A stretch of DNA of 6,939 bases, taken from JAPKZH01 sp964537875. Its GTDB lineage: Bacteria > Acidobacteriota > Aminicenantia > Aminicenantales > UBA4085. The stretch lies in contig CAZIDN010000129.1 of assembly GCA_964537875.1 (NCBI GenBank), positions 1 through 6,939 of the forward strand, in the 5' to 3' direction. The notes under the pieces are model-generated. The model did no database searches, had not been told where the DNA came from, and saw only the letters and a program-made list of their open reading frames with translations. Of the stretch, positions 1 to 6,196 are shown in pieces (position 1 is the stretch's first letter; every line of letters starts with the position of its first letter). The position numbers and the translations under genes are program-made.

Positions 1-1384
1 CGCCCACTCCAGCCGTTATTTTTATGCCGAATTGCTCCAGCTTTTTATAAAGATTGCTGCGCGGCGTGTCGATCTCCCGCGCCGTCTGCGATATGTTCCA
101 ATTGTTCTGCTCGAGCTTAGCCAGGATAAAATCCTTCTCCGCCATGTCCCGAAAATCCTTCAGCGTCTTCACTTTATCCGGCTCCGGAAGATACACCAGG
201 TGTTCGCCGGTAATCTGCTCCGGCAGGTCCTTCTTTTCGATCACGTCCCGGTCGGTCATGATCAGCAGCCGCTCGACTATATTCCGCAGCTCCCGGACAT
301 TGCCCTTCCAGAGATATTTTATCATAGCCTCGACGGCCTCCGGGCTGAAATTCTTCATTTTGAAATTATTCTCTTCTGCATACAGCCTGCAAAAATATTC
401 GATGAGCAGCGGGATATCCTCTTTTTTCTCCCGTAAAGCCGGCGAATAAACCGGAACGACGTTCAACCGGAAAAAGAGGTCGTCGCGGAAATTCCCATTT
501 TCGATCTCCTTTTTCAAGTCTTTGTTCGTTGCCGCAATCACCCGGACATCGACCTTGTTGATCTTGTTCGACCCGACGCGCTGAACTTCGCCTTCTTCGA
601 GCACCCGCAGTACCTTGGACTGCGTCTTTAGGCTCATATCGCCGATTTCGTCAAGAAAGATCGTGCCGCCGTCGGCCTGCTCAAACTTGCCCATTTTCCT
701 TTCTGTGGCGCCGGTAAAAGAGCCCTTCTCATGGCCGAAGAGCTCGCTCTCGATGAGCTCCTCTGGGATGGCGGCACAGTTCACCTGGACAAAGCCATCC
801 TTTGCCCGCAGGCTATGGGCATGAATCGCGCGCGCGATGAGTTCCTTTCCCGTTCCACTCTCGCCGTAAATAAGGATCGTGGCATTGGTCGGCGCCGTGA
901 GGAGCACCTCTTTCCAGAGCTTTTTCATCATCGGGTGGTTGCCGACGAGCTCATAGCGCTTCTCGGCTTTCCGCCTCAAATCCAGGCATTCTCTCTGCAG
1001 CTTGTTCTGGTTCAGGGCGTTGCGGATCGTGAGCAGGACCCGGTCCCTGTGGAGCGGTTTTTCCAGAAATTCAAAGGCTCCCAGCTTGGTAGCTTCCACC
1101 GCGGTCTGGATCGTCCCCTGGCCCGAGATCATGATCACTTCGGGCGAATAGGGCTTGGCTTTGATCTCCTTCAGGATCTCCAGGCCGTCCCGGCCGCCGG
1201 GCATCTTGATATCCAACAAGATCAAGTCCAAGCCGACGGTTTCCTCGGCTTTCTGCAGCCCATCTTCTCCGTTCGATGCTTCCAGAAACGCGTAGCCTTC
1301 ATACTCCAGGATCATCTTCAGGGATTTGCGGATATTTTCCTCGTCATCCACGACCAGGATCTTGCCCTTCCGTTCGGTTTTCAT
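1..1384 (-). CDS. Sigma-54-dependent response regulator, NtrC/NtrX type (3' end cut by window edge)
   Basis: This is a two-component regulator that, once phosphorylated, should activate sigma-54 RNA polymerase by ATP hydrolysis. I read 461 codons from ATG at 1384 to base 2, with no stop. Families of this type run about 450-470 residues, so only the extreme C-terminus is missing. The receiver domain (residues 8-122) has acidic D13/D14, phospho-acceptor D58 in LLDIKMP, S87 and K109. The AAA+ domain (about 145-375) has Walker A GESGTGKE (174-181), Walker B with DE at 245-246, arginine-finger candidates R300/R306, and GNVREL. The sigma-54 contact loop reads GSFTGA (221-226) instead of GAFTGA. A Fis-type helix-turn-helix lies at about 428-454, ending in SNLYKKLEQFGI. 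The receiver wording (ISGQGTIQTAVEATKLGAFEFLEKPL-like) resembles NtrX most. AGAGG 8 nt upstream supports the start. No sensor kinase is visible; it may lie off the left edge. Confidence 0.95.
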   Translation of the reverse strand, partial: MKTERKGKILVVDDEENIRKSLKMILEYEGYAFLEASNGEDGLQKAEETVGLDLILLDIKMPGGRDGLEILKEIKAKPYSPEVIMISGQGTIQTAVEATKLGAFEFLEKPLHRDRVLLTIRNALNQNKLQRECLDLRRKAEKRYELVGNHPMMKKLWKEVLLTAPTNATILIYGESGTGKELIARAIHAHSLRAKDGFVQVNCAAIPEELIESELFGHEKGSFTGATERKMGKFEQADGGTIFLDEIGDMSLKTQSKVLRVLEEGEVQRVGSNKINKVDVRVIAATNKDLKKEIENGNFRDDLFFRLNVVPVYSPALREKKEDIPLLIEYFCRLYAEENNFKMKNFSPEAVEAMIKYLWKGNVRELRNIVERLLIMTDRDVIEKKDLPEQITGEHLVYLPEPDKVKTLKDFRDMAEKDFILAKLEQNNWNISQTAREIDTPRSNLYKKLEQFGIKITAGVG

Positions 1385-1392
1385 CCGGTAAA

Positions 1393-1397
1393 CCTCT
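1393..1397 (-). promoter_or_regulatory. Ribosome binding site of the response regulator
   Basis: On the minus strand AGAGG lies 8 nt before the ATG at 1384-1382. It fixes that start codon, which immediately precedes the receiver domain. Confidence 0.7.
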
Positions 1398-1408
1398 TTT
1401 CCAAGTTG

Positions 1409-1438
1409 ATTTTAACACAATGCCGCTCCTTTCGGCAA
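1409..1438 (-). promoter_or_regulatory. Candidate sigma-70 promoter for the response regulator
   Basis: On the minus strand TTGCCG (1438-1433) and TAAAAT (1414-1409) are separated by 18 bp. These match 4/6 and 5/6 of the -35 and -10 consensus. The predicted transcript would start near 1402, just ahead of the ribosome binding site. The -35 box overlaps an inverted repeat, so repression or autoregulation is possible. This is a prediction from pattern only. Confidence 0.4.
1421..1437. repeat. Inverted repeat TGCCG-N7-CGGCA
   Basis: Perfect 5-bp arms (1421-1425 and 1433-1437) flank a 7-nt spacer. The right arm overlaps the predicted -35 box of the regulator promoter. It could be an operator. The arms are short, so chance occurrence is quite possible. 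Confidence 0.3.
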
Positions 1439-1444
1439 AGTCAG

Positions 1445-1456
1445 GAAAAATTTTTC
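1445..1456. repeat. 12-bp perfect palindrome GAAAAATTTTTC
   Basis: A five-A/five-T tract flanked by G and C forms a perfect 12-bp palindrome in the middle of the divergent intergenic region. A-tracts bend DNA and are often found between activator sites and promoters. No T-run or GC stem makes it a terminator. A regulatory role is inferred. Confidence 0.35.
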
Positions 1457-1475
1457 GGGATCAATGTTCGGGGTC
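1454..1475. repeat. Near-perfect 9-bp direct repeat TTCGGG(A/G)TC
   Basis: TTCGGGATC at 1454-1462 and TTCGGGGTC at 1467-1475 match at 8 of 9 positions, with starts 13 nt apart. They lie roughly 110-125 bp upstream of the start site expected from the -24/-12-like element at 1556-1571. That is the usual distance range for enhancer sites of sigma-54 activators. Functional meaning is inferred. Confidence 0.3.
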
Positions 1476-1506
1476 CCGGTTCTGGGCGTAAGATTAATTG
1501 GCCGGC

Positions 1507-1523
1507 TGTAAAATGAATTTACA
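1507..1523. promoter_or_regulatory. Operator-like dyad TGTAAA-N5-TTTACA
   Basis: Perfect 6-bp inverted arms (1507-1512 and 1518-1523) surround a 5-nt spacer. The 11-bp centre-to-centre spacing is about one helical turn, as expected for a dimeric DNA-binding protein. It sits 12 bp upstream of the predicted -35 box of the protease promoter, where an activator could act. The response regulator encoded next door is the obvious candidate binder, but no binding motif for it is known to me. Confidence 0.45.
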
Positions 1524-1535
1524 AGCGATAGACTC

Positions 1536-1564
1536 TTGCCCTCTGTTCTCCCGGTTGGTATAAA
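1536..1564 (+). promoter_or_regulatory. Candidate sigma-70 promoter for the M16 protease genes
   Basis: TTGCCC (1536-1541) and TATAAA (1559-1564) are separated by the ideal 17 bp and match 4/6 and 5/6 of the consensus. Transcription would begin near 1571, giving a leader of about 27 nt before the ATG at 1598. The -10 box overlaps the sigma-54-like element, so the two readings are alternatives or competitors. Confidence 0.45.
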
Positions 1565-1571
1565 AATTGCT
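1556..1571 (+). promoter_or_regulatory. Candidate sigma-54 (-24/-12) promoter for the M16 protease genes
   Basis: TGGTAT-N5-TTGCT keeps the invariant GG (1557-1558) and GC (1569-1570) with exactly 10 bp between them. It matches TGGCAC-N5-TTGCA/T apart from two C-to-T changes in the -24 box. Transcription would start near 1582. The neighbouring divergent gene encodes a sigma-54 activator, which raises the prior. Against it, the region is AT-rich and also fits a sigma-70 promoter. Confidence 0.4.
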
Positions 1572-1597
1572 TTTCATTTGATCATTGAACGATTACA

Positions 1598-3001
1598 ATG
1601 AAACCGCATCGCGTTCTAATGAGAAGAAGCCCTTTTTCCTTCATCATTAAAAAAGGCGTTTTGCCCCTTGCCCTTCTTCTCGCGGGGGCCATGCCCGGCC
1701 TCATCTCTTCTCAGGAATCCAAGCCGCAGGAAAAATCATTCACCTTGGACAACGGCATGAAGGTTTTTCTGTATGAAAGGCATACATTGCAGATTCTCAA
1801 TGTCGTGGCCGCCGTCAATGCCGGCTCCAAAAATGAGACCGAGGAGACAAGCGGCCTGGCCCATCTCCTCGAGCATTACATCCTGTTCCGCGGGACCGAG
1901 GTCCGCAGCGGCAGCGAAATCAGCCGAGATATTCGCAGGCACGGCGCCTATTTCAATGCCCATACCGGCCAAGACCTGGCCACGTTCGAAATTTCACTCC
2001 CCTCAGACTATGCCGATTTCGCGCTGCAGAATCAAAAAGAAATCCTATTCAACCTCAAGTTCGTCCAGGCGGAGATCGACGCCGAAAAAGACGTCATCTT
2101 CGAGGAGATCAGCCAGATCGAGGACGACCCGTTCCGCTTCGCTTCCGCTCTCGTCTACCAGAATCTTTTCAAGGGACACCCCTACCAAAAGCCCATCTAC
2201 GGGAAAAAAGAGAGCCTGAAGGCCATTACGCTCAAACAACTGGAAGATTTTTATAAGACCTATTTTCACCCGGCAAACTGCGCCCTGGCCGTCGTCGGCG
2301 ACTTCGCCATCAAGGATATGGAGGAAAAAGTCCGGACGGTTTTCGGCGCCATCCATAGAGAGCCCTTCGCGCCTCCTAAATTCGAGAAAGCCGTCCTGTC
2401 CGAAAAAGCCATCGAGATCGAACAGGAGCTCGATGTCCAGGAGGCGTACCTGGTCGTCGGGATGATCGGCCCGGACTACAACAGCCAAGACCAGTACGCC
2501 ATGGACGTCCTCACAGAAGTCCTGGGTCGTGGGATCCGTCCCTTGCTCAATGTTGCCCTCAGGGGCGACCGGGATCTCATTAACGGCGTATCCATGTCCT
2601 ACATAACCCTCAAATACGGCGGCGCCAGCGTCGTCTACTTCACGCTTGAGCCCAAGAATCTGAACGCAGCCAAAAGGCAGGCCGTCCAGTATCTCCGTCA
2701 GCGGACGCGTAGCGAGAATTATGCCAAGGATGATGTCTATGGGGAAGCCCAGATGTATGCCTTCGATTATTTGGAAAGCGCGAAAAACCAGATCCGGTTC
2801 AGTATCCAGCAGGCGCAGGAAGAGGGCCTGATTCTGGCCAGTTCATTGGCCATGCACTTGATCCTCAGCGAAGGCGCCGCTTCGGTAAACTACCTGGAAA
2901 ATATCGGCAAAATCAGCACCTCGGATTTGCGAAAAGTCGCCGCCAAATATTTGAGCCCCGGCGGGTATGTCGTCGTCTCGATCGTCCCGAAAAAGAAATG
3001 A
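1598..3001 (+). CDS. M16B zinc metallopeptidase, catalytic (zinc-binding) subunit, exported
   Basis: This is a 467-residue pitrilysin/MPP-like peptidase expected to cut peptides in the periplasm or envelope. The inverted zinc motif HLLEH is at 89-93. The third ligand is E170 in VIFEEISQIE, which gives the classic HxxEH-X76-E spacing. FNAHTGQDLATF (119-130) is the usual substrate-strand segment. In the second domain the R/Y pair is incomplete: LRGDRDLIN keeps the arginine (R322) but has N329 where tyrosine is expected. A hydrophobic signal (about 18-36, preceded by basic residues) ends near LISSQE. The ATG at 1598 is the first after an in-frame stop at 1586-1588, and M8 (ATG at 1619) is an alternative start. 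Neither has a clear Shine-Dalgarno sequence. The next gene starts 15 bp downstream and encodes the partner, so the two are probably co-transcribed and act as a heterodimer. Confidence 0.92.
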   Translation: MKPHRVLMRRSPFSFIIKKGVLPLALLLAGAMPGLISSQESKPQEKSFTLDNGMKVFLYERHTLQILNVVAAVNAGSKNETEETSGLAHLLEHYILFRGTEVRSGSEISRDIRRHGAYFNAHTGQDLATFEISLPSDYADFALQNQKEILFNLKFVQAEIDAEKDVIFEEISQIEDDPFRFASALVYQNLFKGHPYQKPIYGKKESLKAITLKQLEDFYKTYFHPANCALAVVGDFAIKDMEEKVRTVFGAIHREPFAPPKFEKAVLSEKAIEIEQELDVQEAYLVVGMIGPDYNSQDQYAMDVLTEVLGRGIRPLLNVALRGDRDLINGVSMSYITLKYGGASVVYFTLEPKNLNAAKRQAVQYLRQRTRSENYAKDDVYGEAQMYAFDYLESAKNQIRFSIQQAQEEGLILASSLAMHLILSEGAASVNYLENIGKISTSDLRKVAAKYLSPGGYVVVSIVPKKK

Positions 3002-3016
3002 AAGCAGGCGAAATCC

Positions 3017-4342
3017 ATGAGGATCCGCAAACATAAATCAAAGAGGCTGTCGGCCTTGGCCGGCATCGCGGGATTTTTCCTGGCGGGCGCCTGTCTTTCG
3101 GCCGCCGAATCGGCCAATCCTCCCCAGAAGAACAGCTTAAGCAACGGACTTCCCGTGATCTATCAGAAGGATACGGCGTCCGGCGTCACCGTCATCACCT
3201 TCCTCATCCGCGGCGGCCAGAAGGCCGAACCGGACGGCATGGACGGTTTGTCTTACATCACGACGCGACTTTCGGTCGAGATTCCCGACCAGAACAAAGT
3301 CCAGGACTTGATGGTGAAAGCCACTCGTTACAGCCTGACCTCCAAAGGCGATTACTCGCTCATCCAGTTGGAGTGCCTTTCCGAAAGCCTCGAGGACACG
3401 CTGAAAATATTCGCCGGGATCATGATCGACCCGCTCTTTTCGGGTCTCCGGATCAATTTTGTCAAAGAAAATATGGCCCATCTCCAAAACATCCAATCCG
3501 ACGATTCGGTCAATGTCGGGCGCCTAGCCCAGCTTGACGCCATCTTTGGAAAGACGGGATACGGCCGCTCAATCTTCGGCACGGAAGAATCCCTGAAAAA
3601 GATCAAGGGCAAGGACATCGAAAATTTTTATAAGCAGCAGTTTCGGGCCAATCGCCTGGCCTGCACCATCATCTCGGACCTCGACTCGGAAAAAGTCCTG
3701 GCCCTCCTCCAGAAATATCTATCGAAGTTTCCATCCGGGGAGATCGCCCCGGCATCCGATGCGCCGGCCCAGGCCAGCTCTGCCCCGACTCCAAAAGAAA
3801 TTTTCATAGAAAAAAAGACGAAGCAGTGTCTGGTCTCTATGGCCTTTTCCCTTCCCGCGACTTCGGCGAAAGCCTTTGTCCTGAATTACCTCCTGGAAAA
3901 CCTCCTGGGAAAAGGACCGGGCTCAAGGCTGTGGGGATTGCGCTCGGAAGAGAAGCTCGCCTATAACGTCAACGCCCAGGTCACCCAGATGAAAGACGCG
4001 GGAATTCTCGAAGCCTACCTCGAGACAGACGCGACGAAAACAGGAGCCGCCTCAGAAGCCCTCAAGAAAGTCCTGGCCGATTTGTATGAAAAGGGCCTGG
4101 GCGAGGAAGAGCTTCAAACCGCCAAGGTAAGCACGAAGGCCCAATTCCTGCGGCTCAATGAAACGAAGGATAAGCGCGCCTCGACGCTTGTCATATTCGA
4201 GGGGCTGGGCCTGGGCTACGACTTTTTTACGAAATTTCCCCAAGAGCTCGAAGCCGTGACTCTCGCGGACCTGAACGCCCACATCAAAAATATTCTTGCT
4301 CCCGAGAAGGCTTCACTGGTCGTCGTCGGGCCGAAAAAATGA
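3017..4342 (+). CDS. M16B peptidase partner subunit lacking the zinc site, exported
   Basis: This 441-residue M16 fold protein has lost the metal motif: YITTR (80-84) stands where HxxEH should be, in the context GMDGLSYITTRLS. It is therefore not catalytic by itself. Its C-terminal domain keeps GPGSRLWGLRSEEKLAYNV (301-319), with R309 and Y316 seven residues apart. This is the spacing of the R/Y pair that positions substrate in the insulin-degrading-enzyme family. Together with the upstream subunit this makes one complete active site, as in known bacterial M16B heterodimers. The N-terminus has a basic stretch and a hydrophobic core (about 11-30). C26 within LAGAC resembles a lipobox but does not fit it well, so ordinary signal-peptidase cleavage is as likely. 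A low-complexity Ala/Pro/Ser linker (about 243-259) joins the two halves. An AGG 8 nt before the ATG serves as a modest ribosome site. Confidence 0.9.
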   Translation: MRIRKHKSKRLSALAGIAGFFLAGACLSAAESANPPQKNSLSNGLPVIYQKDTASGVTVITFLIRGGQKAEPDGMDGLSYITTRLSVEIPDQNKVQDLMVKATRYSLTSKGDYSLIQLECLSESLEDTLKIFAGIMIDPLFSGLRINFVKENMAHLQNIQSDDSVNVGRLAQLDAIFGKTGYGRSIFGTEESLKKIKGKDIENFYKQQFRANRLACTIISDLDSEKVLALLQKYLSKFPSGEIAPASDAPAQASSAPTPKEIFIEKKTKQCLVSMAFSLPATSAKAFVLNYLLENLLGKGPGSRLWGLRSEEKLAYNVNAQVTQMKDAGILEAYLETDATKTGAASEALKKVLADLYEKGLGEEELQTAKVSTKAQFLRLNETKDKRASTLVIFEGLGLGYDFFTKFPQELEAVTLADLNAHIKNILAPEKASLVVVGPKK

Positions 4343-4390
4343 GATGGCCACGTCTCTGATAAAGATTGTCTTTTTTCATATAGGTGCTCG
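4343..4390. other. 48-bp convergent intergenic gap
   Basis: The plus-strand protease genes and the minus-strand propeller gene end 48 bp apart. The gap holds a six-T run (4371-4376) and a weak GAGA/TCTC pairing at 4341-4344 and 4352-4355. The stem is too short and too far from the T-run to be called an intrinsic terminator. No gene fits here. Confidence 0.5.
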
Positions 4391-6196
4391 TCAGTTCCCG
4401 ATTTCAGCCCAACCGCTTTCCTGGCCGTCTTCATCGACAGCCGTAATCCGATAGGTATAGGCTATTCCCTTTTTCAATCCCCGATCGTCATAAGAAAAAA
4501 CGTTTGCCGGTAATTCGACAAGTAAAAGGAAAGCGCTTGCGGAATCCGCGGAAACTCTTCTGTAAATTTTGTATCTTACGATATTTCGAGTGTTCATCGG
4601 ATTCGCAGTCCAAGTAAGCCGATTGATGTATTCCTTATAAAAGATCAAGTTGTTCACCAAGCGCTGGAGGGAGAACTGCGAAGGCGGGAATATTCCTAGA
4701 TCGATCATAGCGATAAAAGCATTACAACTCCCGGCGAAGGGATGGACCGGCGTGCCCCAGGTCCCATAGCTAGTGCCCGTCACATAGACGTTCCCGCTCG
4801 TATCCACGGTTAGGCCGCCGCCAAAGTCATCACCTGACCATCCCAGGAAGGTGTTCAACTGGAGAGCGCCGCTGTTATTCAATTTCGCGGCAAAAACATC
4901 TCGCACTCCAGCGAAGGCACGGACCGGCAAGCCCCAGGTCGCACTGCTTTCGCCCGTCACAGAAACGTTCCCGCTCGTATCCACGGCTATGTCGCGGCCA
5001 AAGTCATCACCTGACCCTCCCAGGAAGATATTCCACTGCAGAACGCCGCTGTTATTCAATTTCGCGGCAAAGGCATCAGCACCTCCAGCATAGGGACGGA
5101 CCGGCAAGCCCCAGGTTGCATAGCTATTGCCCGCCATATAGACGTTCCCGCTCGTATCCACGACTAGGCCGCCAGCAGAGTCATAATCTGACGATCCCAG
5201 GAAGGTGTTCCACTGCAGAACGCCGCTGTTATTCAATTTCGCAGCAAAAACATCGTCAATTCCAGCGAAGGGACGGACCGGCGAGCCCCAGGTCCCATAG
5301 CTATAGCCCGCCACATAGATGTTCCCGCTCGTATCCAAGGCTATGCCGACGCCATAGTCAGCATAAGTTAACCCTCCCAGGAAGGTGTTCCACTGCAGAG
5401 CGCCACTGTTATTCAATTTCGCAGCAAAGACATCGTTAGATCCAGCGAAGGGACGGGCCGGCGAGCCCCAGGTCGCATTGCTTTCGCCCGCCACATAGAC
5501 GTTCCCACTCGTATCCAGGGCTATGTCGGTGCCACGGTCAGCACCTGACCCTCCCAGGAACGTGTTCCACTGCAGAGCGCCACTGTCATTCAATTTCGCG
5601 GCAAAGGCATCGTCAGATCCAGCGAAGGGACGGACCGGCGAGCCCCAGGTCGCATTGCTGTAGCCCGCCACATAGACGTTCCCGCTCGTATCCACGGCTA
5701 TGCCGATGCCATAGTCTGCATATGTTGGCCCTCCCAGGAAGGTGTTCCACAGCAGAGAGCCACTGCTATTCAATTTCGCGACAAAGGCATCCCGCCATCC
5801 AGCGAAGGGACGGACCGGCGAGCCCCAGGTCGCACTGCTTTCGCCCGTCACATAGACGTTCCCGCTCGTATCCACGGCTATGTCGCGGCCAGAGCAAAAA
5901 CCTATTGATGATCCCAGGAAGGTGTTCCAGGTTTGGACGAGGTCGATCACCAGCGGATATCGAGGGTCATATGACCCGGCCTTGAATCCAACTTCCTGTT
6001 CCCCTATTAAGGGGATCTGAGCCTTATCCCGAATGAAACCCAGCCGGACCTTCGCAGAATCGAAAGCAAGGCTTGGATTTCCCAAGACTTGTTTAGGTCT
6101 CCAGCGGGCTTTTTGAGCGGAGCTGATGATGTTGTTTGCCGGGAAAAAAAGTAAGAGAATGAAAGGAATGAGGACTTTTCGATGTAATTCGGACAT
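4391..6196 (-). CDS. Exported SBBP beta-propeller repeat protein with C-terminal FN3-like domain
   Basis: This is a 601-residue surface or secreted protein of unknown ligand. Residues 1-28 form a signal peptide (basic start, then a strongly hydrophobic stretch from about 8-20). After a linker, seven tandem repeats of 59-60 residues fill 90-505. They are built on WNTFLGG...DIAVDTSGNVYV, then TWGSPVRPFAG...DAFAAKLNNSG, the SBBP-type pattern predicted to form one propeller blade each. Seven copies suit a single closed seven-bladed ring. The last copy loses its KLNNSG end and runs into a fibronectin-III-like domain (about 506-601), with LTWTANP, YKIYRR, YDDRGL and YTYRITAVDEDG strands. No catalytic motif is seen, so an adhesion or binding role is only inferred. 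GGGGAGG 4 nt before the ATG supports the start. It follows the deaminase gene on the same strand after 95 bp. Confidence 0.85.
   Translation of the reverse strand: MSELHRKVLIPFILLLFFPANNIISSAQKARWRPKQVLGNPSLAFDSAKVRLGFIRDKAQIPLIGEQEVGFKAGSYDPRYPLVIDLVQTWNTFLGSSIGFCSGRDIAVDTSGNVYVTGESSATWGSPVRPFAGWRDAFVAKLNSSGSLLWNTFLGGPTYADYGIGIAVDTSGNVYVAGYSNATWGSPVRPFAGSDDAFAAKLNDSGALQWNTFLGGSGADRGTDIALDTSGNVYVAGESNATWGSPARPFAGSNDVFAAKLNNSGALQWNTFLGGLTYADYGVGIALDTSGNIYVAGYSYGTWGSPVRPFAGIDDVFAAKLNNSGVLQWNTFLGSSDYDSAGGLVVDTSGNVYMAGNSYATWGLPVRPYAGGADAFAAKLNNSGVLQWNIFLGGSGDDFGRDIAVDTSGNVSVTGESSATWGLPVRAFAGVRDVFAAKLNNSGALQLNTFLGWSGDDFGGGLTVDTSGNVYVTGTSYGTWGTPVHPFAGSCNAFIAMIDLGIFPPSQFSLQRLVNNLIFYKEYINRLTWTANPMNTRNIVRYKIYRRVSADSASAFLLLVELPANVFSYDDRGLKKGIAYTYRITAVDEDGQESGWAEIGN
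4394..4681 (-). other. FN3-like C-terminal domain of the propeller protein
   Basis: This covers residues 506-601. The segment NRLTWTANP (strand B-like), VRYKIYRRV (strand C-like), a central leucine-rich strand, YDDRGLKKG and AYTYRITAVDEDGQES (strands F and G) follow the usual fibronectin-III order and length of about 90 residues. Such domains typically act as spacers or binding modules on exported bacterial proteins. The assignment rests on pattern only. Confidence 0.65.
4682..5929 (-). repeat. Seven tandem 177/180-bp coding repeats (propeller blades)
   Basis: Units in gene order are 5929-5750 (60 codons), 5749-5570 (60), 5569-5393 (59), 5392-5213 (60), 5212-5036 (59), 5035-4859 (59) and 4858-4682 (about 59, divergent at its end). 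They are alike in DNA as well as in protein. For example, a core near ttcccgctcgtatcca recurs in every unit with only single-base changes, and so does a segment near agccccaggtc. Units 2 and 4 share an extra residue and the TYADYG wording. This points to internal duplication with partial homogenisation. Confidence 0.9.

Noticed and set aside
731..1516. Long plus-strand open frame of 261 codons over the regulator gene
   Set aside because: It is the complement of the response regulator, whose minus-strand frame shows every receiver and AAA+ motif. The plus-strand translation shows no recognisable domain and no good ribosome site.
2045..2488. Minus-strand open frame of 147 codons inside the first M16 gene
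   Set aside because: It is a shadow of a strongly supported gene. It is rich in D, L and V, as expected from the antisense of the codons used here, and shows no domain.
3068..3097. Lipoprotein signal in the second M16 subunit (LAGAC)
   Set aside because: The cysteine is preceded by A-G-A rather than the L-[AST]-[GA] of a lipobox. A plain signal peptide is equally plausible, so lipidation was not called.
4341..4376. Possible intrinsic terminator between the convergent genes
   Set aside because: Only a 4-bp GAGA/TCTC pairing is present, and about 15 nt separate it from the T-run. This is too weak to call.
5116..5439. Plus-strand open frame with repeated motifs across the propeller repeats
   Set aside because: Its repetitiveness merely mirrors the tandem coding repeats on the other strand. 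The minus-strand frame has the signal peptide, start site and blade pattern.
4391..6196. Tandem repeats considered as a CRISPR array or satellite DNA
   Set aside because: The period is 177-180 bp, always a multiple of three, and the frame stays open with a coherent protein motif. There are no short identical repeats with unique spacers.
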